NCBI RefSeq assembly: GCF_002188465.1
Contig: NZ_NINW01000003.1
Coordinates: forward strand, 270,966-334,965
Length of the DNA: 64,000 bases
Direction of reading: 5' to 3'
Source of the DNA: Pigmentiphaga sp. NML080357
Lineage (GTDB): Bacteria; Pseudomonadota; Gammaproteobacteria; Burkholderiales; Burkholderiaceae_B
Part shown: positions 53,397-61,540 of the stretch, one piece after another
How the letters are laid out: each line of letters begins with the position of its first letter
Position numbering within the stretch: the first letter of the stretch is position 1
Notes under the pieces: model-generated
What the model saw: only the letters and a program-made list of their open reading frames with translations
The model's database searches: none
Told to the model about the DNA's origin: nothing
Position numbers and translations under genes: made by a program

Positions 53397-54116
53397 CCGT
53401 CCAGGTGCGAATACACCGTCACGTCGGTCGGCCAATCCGTAAAAGGCACCGGCTCGGACACCTGCACGCCGTGCGGCATTTTTCCCATGCGCCGCGCGCC
53501 GCGCGCCGTCACGCGTACCGTATCGCCCCAGGCGAACTGGAACGCGCCATCGGCCGTGGAGATCGCGGGCTTGCATATATAGACGCCGTCCTCGGGAAAA
53601 GCCGCGTCCATGGCGCGCTCGGTCGCGCCGTAGAAGGGATCGCCGCCCAGCCGGGTGAGCACCAGCGGACGGTCGTCGCCCAGGCCTCTGCCGTGCAGGA
53701 TGAGCGAGGCCCGCAGTCCGGCCAGCGGACCGCTGCGCGGCGCGATGCGACGCGTGATGTCGACGGTCGCGGCGATCATCTCGCGTACCGTGACGCCCGG
53801 GCGGAAGATCTCGAGCAGTTCGGCGTACATGTCGCCATGCAGGGCCGACAGGTCGCGGATGACGGGCGGGCACCGGTTCACCGCCACCACCGGCAGGCGC
53901 TGCGCGCGATACCCGATCACCGACGCCTCGATTTCGCCGAGGATCAGGTCGCCCTCGCGCAGCGGCCGGGCGGCCGGGCGGTCGGGCGGTCGGGCGCGTC
54001 AGGGTACGGCCGGGGTTGTCGCCGCTGATCCAGTTGAAGTGCACCGAAAGCTCCGACCCGCGGCGGAACATGGCATGCATGGTCTCGGCCCAGGCGACGT
54101 AGTCCGGCACGCCCGG
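53393..54116 (-). pseudogene. M24-family (Xaa-Pro aminopeptidase-like) peptidase, 5'-truncated and frameshifted
   Basis: The distal part from about 53960 down reads LREGDLILGEIEASVIGYRA, then VNRCPPVIRDLSALHGDMYA to a stop at 53393. Upstream, in another frame, PGVPDYVAWAETMHAMF and HFNWISGDNPGRTLT belong to the same protein. The frame change falls inside four 8-bp units at 53964-53995. At 54116 the coding sequence stops at a junction with a porin fragment, so the N-terminus is missing. The metal-site region is only partly left. It cannot make an active peptidase. Confidence 0.82.
53964..53995. repeat. Four tandem 8-bp units inside the M24 gene
   Basis: GGCCGGGC occurs twice, followed by GGTCGGGC twice. 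Each added or lost unit shifts the frame. Two or five units would join the two M24 frames; four do not. Confidence 0.85.
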
Positions 54117-54572
54117 CTGGGCCTGGCCTGGAACCGGGTCGACGTGCTGAACGGGGGTGTGCACGCCACGAATGAGTGGATGGCCGGCGGCAGCTACGCA
54201 CTGGACCGCGCCAAGCTGTACCTGAGCTACTGGCAGTTCCGGACCGACAACGGCGCGGCGCCCGACGCGCGGATCGGCCTGTGGACCTTGGGCGTCACCT
54301 TCAACGTCACGGCCAGCGGCCGTATCCTGGGCAGCCTCGGCCTGCTGGGCGCATCCCGGCCCGCGGCCGCCTCGGGCAACGATGCGCGGCAGATCACGCT
54401 GGGCTATGAGCACGATCTGTCGAAGCGCACGACGCTCTACGCGCAGTACGCGCACGTCGCCAACAAGAACGGCGCGAACTATCTGCTCAGCCGGTTCGCC
54501 AATACCGGCGTGGGCACGGGCAACGTCTCCGATCCGCGCGCCTTCCAGGTCGGGATGCGGCACTCGTTCTAG
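54117..54572 (+). pseudogene. Outer-membrane porin, C-terminal fragment
   Basis: The last 151 codons of a betaproteobacterial general porin. They show GLAWNRVDVLNGG, EWMAGGSYALDRAKLYLSYW, alternating beta-strand segments, YEHDLSKRTTLYAQYAHVAN and the terminal GMRHSF, whose final Phe is the outer-membrane sorting signal. There is no start codon, signal peptide or N-terminal strands. Coding begins at the junction with the truncated M24 gene. The two genes once faced away from each other, so one deletion could have removed both 5' ends. Confidence 0.82.
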
Positions 54573-54683
54573 CGCGTGATGCCCTTGCTCTCGATCAGCG
54601 CTCCCAGCATGTCGTAGTCCTTCCTAAGGTTGCGCTTGAACTCCTCGGGCGAGGTCATGAAGGGTTCCGCCGAGAGCTCCTTC
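54569..54683 (-). pseudogene. Bug-family receptor, last 38 codons, cut by transposon
   Basis: The reading frame entering from the transposon end gives KELSAEPFMTSPEEFKRNLR and ends ESKGITR with TAG at 54571-54569. This is the standard C-terminus of a Bug receptor (MTSPEEF...). The rest of the gene would lie beyond the transposon's far end, outside the window. Its stop overlaps the porin stop region. It marks the target gene of the Tn5053-type insertion. Confidence 0.78.
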
Positions 54684-54731
54684 TGTCATTTTCAGAAGAC
54701 GACTGCACGGAATATCAGAAGTCAACCGCAC
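54684..54731. repeat. Transposon left inverted repeat and internal TniA-binding repeat
   Basis: The outer 25 bp end in TCAGAAGACGACTGCAC at 54692-54708. A related copy, TCAGAAGTCAACCGCAC, lies at 54715-54731, 23 bp away. Such internal repeats near both ends are the transposase-binding sites of this family. Confidence 0.85.
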
Positions 54732-54811
54732 GACCTTCTCCGATGCCAATTAGGCAGGCCGCTCACGAATCCAAAATCGCAGGCCAATGTCGGCGTGCGA
54801 AACAACTCATG

Positions 54812-55231
54812 CTATGCGTTGCATCCCGGATGATTGCAATCTGATAAACCTTGCAAGATGCCACATGCCTCTATTCGTCGAGCGCCCGAGCATTTTTCAC
54901 GCAGCGAGAGCAAGTGCCGCTTCAATTGCAACAGCGCTTCGACGCGATCTTCGGTCTGACGAATATGGGCATCCAGTAGTGTATTGACGTCGCCGCAGTC
55001 CTGAGCAGGGTTATCTCGTAGGCCCAGCAGTATCCTGATTTCGCTCAGCGTCATGTCAAGCGAACGGCAATGGCGGATGAACTGCAAACGCTCGATGTGT
55101 ACATCGCCGTACAACCGGAAGTTGCCACCACTGCGCGCTGGCTTCGGCAGCAGCCCTTCCTTCTCGTAGTAGCGGATGGTCACGACCTCGCACCCGGAGC
55201 GCTTGGCGAGGTCGCCAATTCTGATTTCCAT
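54812..55231 (-). CDS. pbrR: MerR-family Pb(II)/Cd(II)-responsive regulator PbrR
   Basis: A 139-residue metal sensor. It has the MerR winged helix (IRIGDLAKRSGCEVVTIRYY with Cys14), a long dimerisation helix, and the metal-binding cysteines at about residue 79 (QDCGD) and in the C-terminal CGILQGLSDCNHPGCNA. This cysteine set is that of PbrR/CadR, not MerR or ZntR. It is divergent from pbrA. The shared operator-promoter at 55253-55283 has the 19-bp spacer that MerR-type activators correct by twisting DNA. Confidence 0.93.
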   Translation of the reverse strand: MEIRIGDLAKRSGCEVVTIRYYEKEGLLPKPARSGGNFRLYGDVHIERLQFIRHCRSLDMTLSEIRILLGLRDNPAQDCGDVNTLLDAHIRQTEDRVEALLQLKRHLLSLREKCSGARRIEACGILQGLSDCNHPGCNA

Positions 55232-55252
55232 GCCTCAATCTCCATTTTTCAC

Positions 55253-55283
55253 TTGACTCTATAGCGACTATAGAGTTTTTAAT
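55253..55283 (+). promoter_or_regulatory. pbrA promoter with MerR-type operator
   Basis: TTGACT at 55253-55258 and TTTAAT at 55278-55283 are 19 bp apart, longer than the normal 17. Between them lies the dyad ACTCTATAG (55256-55264) and CTATAGAGT (55268-55276). This is the typical layout of a promoter activated by a metal-loaded MerR protein. Confidence 0.9.
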
Positions 55284-55316
55284 GGGGGCTGAATAGACGA
55301 TTTGAAGGAGTTATCC

Positions 55317-57725
55317 ATGAGCGAATGCGCTTCAAAGGGGTGTGGCTGCTCGACTGGGCCAATCATCCAACCCACGGCACAAGCCCCGCTGGCAACCGGA
55401 TCGGCTCAAGCGGTGTACCGCATCGAGAACATGGATTGCCCCACGGAAGAGGCGCTGATCCGAGGCAAGCTGGCTGGGCTGGCGGGTGTGGTTGGTCTTG
55501 AGTTCAACCTGATGCAGCGTACCTTGACCGTGCGGCACGAATTGCCTTCGCTGTCTCCCGTTGAACAGGCACTGAAGGCCATCGGCATGCAAGCTGTGCG
55601 CATGGATGAGGCGTCGGCTGGGCAGACAACCAAGCTGTCCATTGCCAAGATGGATTGTCCGACAGAGGAAGCATTGATCCGCAACAAGCTCGGCACCGTG
55701 GCCGGGGTTACCGGTCTCGATTTCAACCTGATGCAGCGCACGTTGTCGGTACGCCATGCTGACGGGGTTCTGCCGGATGTGCTTGTGGCACTACAAGCGC
55801 TCGGATTCGAGGCGCAGGTCGAGGACAAGGCCGTGGCCGCGTCGCCATCCGCGTCCCCTGTGACAACGCCGACCAACTGGTGGCCGCTCGGCATTTCCCT
55901 CATCGCTGCATCGGCGGCCGAAGCGGTCTACTGGTTCCACGACGGCAATCATTGGTCGGTCGTCATTCTGGCGCTTGTCGCGGTCTTGACGGGGGGGCTG
56001 TCCACCTACAAGAAGGGCTGGATCGCGCTCAAGAACCGTAACCTCAACATGAACGCCCTGATGTCGATTGCCGTCACGGGTGCTATGTTCATCGGCCACT
56101 GGCCCGAAGCTGCGATGGTAATGGTGCTCTTCGCGCTGGCCGAGGTGATCGAGGCCAAGTCATTGGATCGCGCCCGTAACGCCATCCGTGGACTGCTCGA
56201 CCTGACCCCGGAGCAGGCCACGGTGCAGCAGCCTGACGGCACTTGGCGAGAGGTAAGTGCCAAGCAAATCGCCATTGGCAGCCGAGTCCGGGTCAAACCG
56301 GGTGAGCGCATCGCGCTCGATGGCGTGGTGCTAGACGGACGCTCCACGGTCAACCAAGCCCCGATCACGGGCGAAAGCCTCCCGGTCGAGAAGTCCCCCG
56401 GCGATCCGGTGTTTGCGGGCACGATCAACGAATCCGGTTCCTTCGAGTACCGCGTCACCGCCTTGGCCAACAACTCCACTTTGGCCCGCATCATTCACGC
56501 GGTAGAGGCTGCACAAGGTAGCCGTGCGCCGACCCAGCGTTTTGTCGATCAGTTCGCCCGTTGGTACACGCCTCTCGTGTTCGCCCTAGCCATCGCCGTC
56601 GCACTGCTGCCCCCGCTTTTCATGGGCGCGGCATGGATGGACTGGATTTACCGTGCACTGGTTCTGCTGGTGGTTGCCTGCCCATGCGCCTTGGTGATCT
56701 CCACGCCGGTCAGCATCGTCAGCGGCTTGGCCGCCGCTGCCCGCCACGGCATTCTTGTCAAGGGCGGTGTCTATCTGGAAGAAGGCCGCAAGCTGCGCTG
56801 GCTGGCTCTGGACAAGACCGGTACGATCACGCACGGCAAGCCTGCTCAGACCGATTTTGTCGCATGGGGCAACGCACTCGCCGCCTCCGATAGCCGCAGC
56901 ATCGCTGCCAGTCTGGCGGCCCGCTCAGACCATCCGGTATCCAAAGCGGTGGCGCAGGCTGCGCAGCGGGATGGGGTTGCCTTGCTCGACGTGGCCGAGT
57001 TCAGCGCGCTGCCCGGTCGGGGTGTGCAAGGCCAAATCGACGGGGAGACCTACTATCTGGGCAACCACCGAATGGTTGAAGAGCTGGGGCAGTGCACACC
57101 AGAGCTGGAGCAGCGCATCGCTGCGCTGGAAACCGCAGGCAAGACCGTCGTGATGTTGGTAGGCGCAAAAGGGGTACATGCCTTATTCGCCGTAGCGGAC
57201 ACCATCAAGGACAGCAGCAGGAGCGCTATCGCCGAGCTGCACGCACTGGGCATCAACACCGTGATGCTGACCGGCGATAACCCCCACACGGCACAGGCCA
57301 TTGCCGCACAAGCCGGAATCGACCGTGCGAAAGGCAACCTACTCCCAGATGACAAATTGCGCGAAGTGGAGCAACTGGCCCGAAGCGGCAAGGTTGGCAT
57401 GGTCGGTGATGGCATCAACGATGCACCGGCCTTGGCGCGTGCGGATATCGGCTTTGCCATGGGAGCCGCTGGCACCGACACCGCCATCGAAACGGCTGAT
57501 GTGGCGCTGATGGACGATGACCTGCGCAAAATTCCGACCTTCGTGCGCCTGTCGCGTGCGACGGCGCAGGTGCTGATGCAAAACATTGTGCTGGCCCTTG
57601 GCATCAAGGCAGTCTTTCTGGTGCTCACCTTCACGGGTCACGCGACCATGTGGATGGCTGTGTTTGCTGACATGGGGGCCAGCTTGCTCGTCGTTGGCAA
57701 TGGCTTGAGGCTGTTGCGCCGATGA
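55317..57725 (+). CDS. pbrA: Pb(II)/Zn(II)/Cd(II)-exporting P1B-type ATPase PbrA
   Basis: An 802-residue inner-membrane efflux ATPase. Two N-terminal metal-binding domains each carry MDCPTEEALIR (Cys41 and Cys114) and look like an internal duplication. The membrane metal site is CPC at residues 455-457 in VVACPCALVIST. The phosphorylated Asp499 is in DKTGTIT. HP in SDHPVSKA and GDGINDAPALA complete the set. The start at 55317 follows AAGGAG. It overlaps the next gene by 4 bp and exports metal from the cytoplasm, under PbrR control. Confidence 0.95.
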   Translation: MSECASKGCGCSTGPIIQPTAQAPLATGSAQAVYRIENMDCPTEEALIRGKLAGLAGVVGLEFNLMQRTLTVRHELPSLSPVEQALKAIGMQAVRMDEASAGQTTKLSIAKMDCPTEEALIRNKLGTVAGVTGLDFNLMQRTLSVRHADGVLPDVLVALQALGFEAQVEDKAVAASPSASPVTTPTNWWPLGISLIAASAAEAVYWFHDGNHWSVVILALVAVLTGGLSTYKKGWIALKNRNLNMNALMSIAVTGAMFIGHWPEAAMVMVLFALAEVIEAKSLDRARNAIRGLLDLTPEQATVQQPDGTWREVSAKQIAIGSRVRVKPGERIALDGVVLDGRSTVNQAPITGESLPVEKSPGDPVFAGTINESGSFEYRVTALANNSTLARIIHAVEAAQGSRAPTQRFVDQFARWYTPLVFALAIAVALLPPLFMGAAWMDWIYRALVLLVVACPCALVISTPVSIVSGLAAAARHGILVKGGVYLEEGRKLRWLALDKTGTITHGKPAQTDFVAWGNALAASDSRSIAASLAARSDHPVSKAVAQAAQRDGVALLDVAEFSALPGRGVQGQIDGETYYLGNHRMVEELGQCTPELEQRIAALETAGKTVVMLVGAKGVHALFAVADTIKDSSRSAIAELHALGINTVMLTGDNPHTAQAIAAQAGIDRAKGNLLPDDKLREVEQLARSGKVGMVGDGINDAPALARADIGFAMGAAGTDTAIETADVALMDDDLRKIPTFVRLSRATAQVLMQNIVLALGIKAVFLVLTFTGHATMWMAVFADMGASLLVVGNGLRLLRR

Positions 57726-58813
57726 GCTGGAAATTCTTTCTCTATGACTGGGGTGGCCTGAACATCGCGTTGTTTCAAGCCATCAACACAGGCACGCCCG
57801 CCACGCTGAAACCACTGGCATGGTTCTTTGGCCTCGTGGGAAGTTACTGGACAGCGCCGCTGATGCTGTTGGGTCTGTGGTGGTGGTCGAAATCGGCTAC
57901 AAACCCGGCGCGTGGTACGGCCGTTCGGCATCGCCTTATTGGTTTTAGCGCGGCCTTCTTGCTGGCGTTATTGGTCGCCACCGCCTTGAAGCTATGGTTC
58001 GACTTTCCACGCCCGCCTGCCGTCCTTGGCGACCTGGCGCGCGTCATCGGGGACAAAGAGCTTCACTACAGCCTGCCCAGCGGGCATGCCACCTATGCCG
58101 CGATGGTGGTCGGCGCGCTCTGGCCTTTGATGGGCCGCCGTGGTCGTCTCAGTTTAATGCTGTACGCCACATTGGTCGGCTGGTCGCGCATCGCGGCCGG
58201 AATGCACTTTCCGGCCGATGTGTTGGCGGGGTGGACGCTGGGATGGAGCTGCACGGCACTCGCCGGGTGGTTGCTGCCGTTGGCCGCCCCTGTGTGGCAA
58301 TCGGCCCGCCGCACATCGGCTTGGGTCTGGTTCACCGTGGCCGCCAGTGCTGTCATGACCGATCAGCTCACGAAGTTCGCCATCATCCGCACGTTTGCCT
58401 ACGGTGAGCAAGTCGAAATCACCCCGTTTTTCAACCTCGTTCATGTCCTGAATCCGGGTGCGGCATTCAGCTTTTTGGCGAACGCTGGTGGCTGGCAACG
58501 TTACTTTTTCATCACGCTGGGTCTGGCTGTTTCTGCTTGGCTGGGGCGCATGCTGTGCCAGCAACGGCCACGTCTCGAAGCGATGGGCTACAGCCTGATC
58601 CTTGGTGGTGCGCTCGGCAATGTCGCGGATCGTGTGCTGCGTGGACAGGTTGTTGATTTCCTTGACTTCCATTGGCGACTTGCGCACTGGCCCGCCTTCA
58701 ACCTCGCAGATGTGGCGATCACATCGGGTGCTGCTTTGCTCATCATGCAGATGCTAACCCAAGGCAAGGCGGTGGACACCGGCGCAAATGGGAATTATAA
58801 TCATTCACAATGA
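57722..58813 (+). CDS. pbrB: Fused PAP2 phosphatase and signal peptidase II, PbrBC
   Basis: A 363-residue membrane protein. The N-terminal part (to about residue 200) is an undecaprenyl-pyrophosphate phosphatase-type PAP2 domain: KLWFDFPRPPA, YSLPSGHATYA and SRIAAGMHFPADV. The C-terminal part is a lipoprotein signal peptidase: DQLTKFAIIRT, NPGAAFSFL, GNVADRVLRGQVVDFLDFHW, FNLADVAI with both catalytic Asp. In lead resistance the phosphatase is thought to release phosphate that precipitates exported lead. The pairing of both domains in one chain is known from pbr operons. It overlaps pbrA by ATGA. Confidence 0.93.
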   Translation: MSWKFFLYDWGGLNIALFQAINTGTPATLKPLAWFFGLVGSYWTAPLMLLGLWWWSKSATNPARGTAVRHRLIGFSAAFLLALLVATALKLWFDFPRPPAVLGDLARVIGDKELHYSLPSGHATYAAMVVGALWPLMGRRGRLSLMLYATLVGWSRIAAGMHFPADVLAGWTLGWSCTALAGWLLPLAAPVWQSARRTSAWVWFTVAASAVMTDQLTKFAIIRTFAYGEQVEITPFFNLVHVLNPGAAFSFLANAGGWQRYFFITLGLAVSAWLGRMLCQQRPRLEAMGYSLILGGALGNVADRVLRGQVVDFLDFHWRLAHWPAFNLADVAITSGAALLIMQMLTQGKAVDTGANGNYNHSQ

Positions 58814-58819
58814 TATAAT
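58800..58819 (+). promoter_or_regulatory. Dyad and extended -10 before pbrT
   Basis: ATCATT at 58800-58805 and AATGAT at 58809-58814 form an inverted repeat around CAC, with A/T-rich flanks. It overlaps TGATATAAT at 58811-58819, an extended -10 motif. No good -35 is seen. It suggests pbrT can be transcribed on its own. Confidence 0.45.
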
Positions 58820-58831
58820 CCGAGAGTTTCC

Positions 58832-60778
58832 ATGACTTGCCGAGCAACCTATCGCTGGCTGATGACTTTGCTGTTGGCGACTTGCGCGTTGATTGGCGGG
58901 CCAAGCTACGCAGCCGACACCACCGAACTCAAAGCCAAACAGATTTGGCAGCTTCTGGACTACGTCGCCGTCGATTACGGCGGCGCGGTCGCCAACGGTG
59001 CTGTCCTGAAAGCGTCGGAGTACGCTGAAATGCAGGAATTTTCAGCGACAGCCGAACGTCAACTGGGAGAATTACCTGACCAGACCGACAAGGGTCGCTT
59101 GTTGCAACAAGCGACCGCTTTGCGTGCTGCGGTAGCTGCCAAAGCCGATCCGGCCAGCGTAGCAAAACTGGCGCACGCGCTGTCCAGTGCGGTGCAAAAG
59201 GCGTACCCGTTTCCAGTCGCACCGACTGCCATGCCGGTCTTAGCGAAGGGAGGGCAGTTGTTTCAGGCCCAGTGTGCGGCCTGTCACGGTCAGCAAGGGC
59301 GCGGTGATGGCCCCCTAGCGGCATCCCTCAACCCCAAGCCGACCGCGCTGGCCGATCACATGCGGGCGCGCGAGCGCAGCTTATTCGCGCTATACCAAAT
59401 TATCAGCAACGGTGTCCAGGGCACCGCTATGCAGGGCTTTGGCGCGTTGTCGGATGAAGACCGATGGGCATTGGCGTTCTTTGTTGGCACGCTACCTTAT
59501 ACGCAAAGCGACAAGGACGAAGGAGCCAAGCTCTGGCAAGCCAACGCGCAGGTTCGCCAGACGCTCGCCAGTCTGGATGTGCTGACGCAAACATCTGAGC
59601 ATGTCTTGGCGGACAGGCTGGATGAGCCTTCCGCCAGAGCCCTGACGGCCTATTTGCGCGCCAATCCGAGCGCGCTGAATATCAGCAGTCCGAAGGGCAC
59701 CGCGATTGCCAAAGCCAAACTCAGTGAGAGCGTGACGGCATTGCTGGCTGACGACCGTGCAGGTGCGACCAAGCTAGCCTTGTCTGCTTACCTCGATGGC
59801 TTCGAGCCGGTCGAACCGGCGTTGGCCACTCGCAATCGGCCGCTGTTCGAGAAGATCGAAGCCGCGATGGTGTCCTACCGGGCATTGATAGCCAATGGTT
59901 CGCCTGCCGATGTGCAGACAGCGGAGCTGCATTTGCGCGGCTTGCTGGATGAAGCGGACAAGGTGCTTGCCCCCTCCGACGACGATGCCGTGGCGGCCTT
60001 CATCGGTGCGTTAACCATCTTGCTACGTGAAGGATTGGAAGCCCTGCTGGTGGTCGTTGCCATGCTGGCGTTTCTCAAGAAAGCCGAACGGAAAGACGTA
60101 TTGATCTACGTGCATGCAGGCTGGGCATCCGCGCTGGCCGCAGGCGGCATTACATGGGCAGTGGCAACTTACTTGGTCGGCGTCAGTGGGGCAAGCCGGG
60201 AGCTAACGGAAGGCTTTTCGTCACTCTTTGCCGCCGTGGTCTTGCTGGGTGTGGGCATGTGGATGCACCAGAAGAGCGTTGCCGGTCGTTGGCAGGTCTA
60301 CCTCAAGGAAAAGCTGTCTTCGGCGCTCAACAAGCGCACGGCATGGTTCTTGTTTTCGCTGGCCTTCGTCGCCGTCTACCGTGAGGTGTTCGAGACGGTG
60401 CTGTTCTACGCAGCGCTCTGGACAGAAGGAAATGGCTGGCCCCTGCTGGCGGGCTTGGGCACTGGCATGGGAATCCTGGCCCTGCTGGCAGTCGTGCTGC
60501 TGCGCACCAGTGCGCGCCTGCCGATTGGCCAGTTCTTCGCTGCCAGCTCACTGCTGGTGGCCATACTTGCCGTGGTCTTGGCAGGCAAGGGCATCGCAGG
60601 TCTGCAAGAAGCAGGGTTATTGCATACCAGCCCAATATCGATCCCACGCATTGATCTGCTGGGCATCTATCCGTCGTGGCAAACACTCTCAGCGCAATTC
60701 GCTGTGTTATTCATCATTGTGGTGGTTTTTACGATCAATTCGCGGTCATCGCGTCAAATGGCAGTACAAAAAAGCTGA
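58832..60778 (+). CDS. pbrT: Cytochrome c/FTR1-family permease PbrT
   Basis: A 648-residue protein. A signal peptide (to about residue 28, SYAAD) leads a periplasmic region with one c-type heme site, CAACH near residue 148. Seven membrane helices of the FTR1 iron-permease family follow after residue 390. The metal-pathway motifs are REGLEA (about 400) and REVFE (about 517). In lead operons this protein is a proposed Pb(II) uptake permease. It starts 18 bp after pbrB and has GAGAG upstream. It is the last cargo gene. Confidence 0.92.
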   Translation: MTCRATYRWLMTLLLATCALIGGPSYAADTTELKAKQIWQLLDYVAVDYGGAVANGAVLKASEYAEMQEFSATAERQLGELPDQTDKGRLLQQATALRAAVAAKADPASVAKLAHALSSAVQKAYPFPVAPTAMPVLAKGGQLFQAQCAACHGQQGRGDGPLAASLNPKPTALADHMRARERSLFALYQIISNGVQGTAMQGFGALSDEDRWALAFFVGTLPYTQSDKDEGAKLWQANAQVRQTLASLDVLTQTSEHVLADRLDEPSARALTAYLRANPSALNISSPKGTAIAKAKLSESVTALLADDRAGATKLALSAYLDGFEPVEPALATRNRPLFEKIEAAMVSYRALIANGSPADVQTAELHLRGLLDEADKVLAPSDDDAVAAFIGALTILLREGLEALLVVVAMLAFLKKAERKDVLIYVHAGWASALAAGGITWAVATYLVGVSGASRELTEGFSSLFAAVVLLGVGMWMHQKSVAGRWQVYLKEKLSSALNKRTAWFLFSLAFVAVYREVFETVLFYAALWTEGNGWPLLAGLGTGMGILALLAVVLLRTSARLPIGQFFAASSLLVAILAVVLAGKGIAGLQEAGLLHTSPISIPRIDLLGIYPSWQTLSAQFAVLFIIVVVFTINSRSSRQMAVQKS

Positions 60779-60865
60779 TTTGACGGCGTGAATAGGTGAA
60801 TTGATGCCGCGATGAGCGCCGTCATCCTCGAATCCGTGCTGACCATGTAGAGGCCAGTTTTTCTT

Positions 60866-61480
60866 TTACATCTTGGACAGCAGTCGTATTCCATCTGCGC
60901 GCAATTCCCCCTTGGGAGAAATATGCCGGTACAAGGTCTGTCGCGTGATGCCGAGCTCTTGGCACAGGTCGCCGACCTTAGTTTCAGTCTGCCCCATTGC
61001 CGCCATCGCCAGGCGCAGCTTGGCGGCGGTCATCTTGAAAGGCCGACCACCTTTCCTACCGCGCGCCCGCGCCGAGGCCAAGCCCGCTACTGTGCGCTCT
61101 GCGATCAGCTCGCGCTCGAATTCGGCCAGTGCGGCGAAGATGCCGAAGACCAGTTTGCCAGCAGCGGTCGTCGTGTCGATGGCCGCACCGTGGCCGCTCA
61201 GCACCTTGAGACCGACGCCACGCCCAGTCAGATCGTGCACGGTGTTGATCAGGTGCCGAAGGTCGCGCCCGAGCCGGTCGAGCTTCCATACGACCAAGGT
61301 ATCCCCTGAACGCAACGCCTTCAAACAGCTCGCCAAGCCGGGACGATCCTCGCGCTTGCCGGATGCCTGGTCTTCGTAAAGATGCGCCGGGTCGACATCG
61401 GCGGCGATCAGCGCGTCGCGCTGCAAGTCAGTGGCCTGGGAGCCATCCGCCTTCGATACCCGCATGTAGCCGATTAGCAT
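60866..61480 (-). CDS. tniR: Serine resolvase/invertase TniR
   Basis: A 204-residue site-specific recombinase that resolves transposition cointegrates. The N-terminal catalytic domain starts MLIGYMRVSKADGSQ with Ser9. It continues with VVWKLDRLGRDLRHL and the E-helix FGIFAALAEFERELIAERT. A C-terminal helix-turn-helix (VGDLCQELGITRQTLYRHI) follows. The res site lies directly upstream, between tniR and tniQ, as in other Tn5053-type elements. Confidence 0.94.
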   Translation of the reverse strand: MLIGYMRVSKADGSQATDLQRDALIAADVDPAHLYEDQASGKREDRPGLASCLKALRSGDTLVVWKLDRLGRDLRHLINTVHDLTGRGVGLKVLSGHGAAIDTTTAAGKLVFGIFAALAEFERELIAERTVAGLASARARGRKGGRPFKMTAAKLRLAMAAMGQTETKVGDLCQELGITRQTLYRHISPKGELRADGIRLLSKM

Positions 61481-61487
61481 GTCATAC

Positions 61488-61517
61488 CTGTCACATATAC
61501 GTTCGATTATGTGACAG
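61488..61517. promoter_or_regulatory. res site (subsite I) of the transposon
   Basis: CTGTCACATA at 61488-61497 and TATGTGACAG at 61508-61517 are a perfect 10-bp inverted repeat with a 10-bp centre, located between tniR and tniQ. Further half-sites such as TTGTCACTTAAC follow to about 61575 and probably form subsites II and III. Confidence 0.85.
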
Positions 61518-61540
61518 TATGCGCCGGAAAGTTCTAACCG

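Noticed and set aside
53964..53995. Contingency (phase-variation) locus for an active M24 peptidase
   Set aside because: The gene has also lost its 5' end at 54116, so switching the repeat could not restore a whole protein.
58793..58820. Fur box before the FTR1-type permease
   Set aside because: The half-sites are in the order ATCATT...AATGAT, not the Fur consensus order with one-base spacing. I kept only a neutral dyad call.
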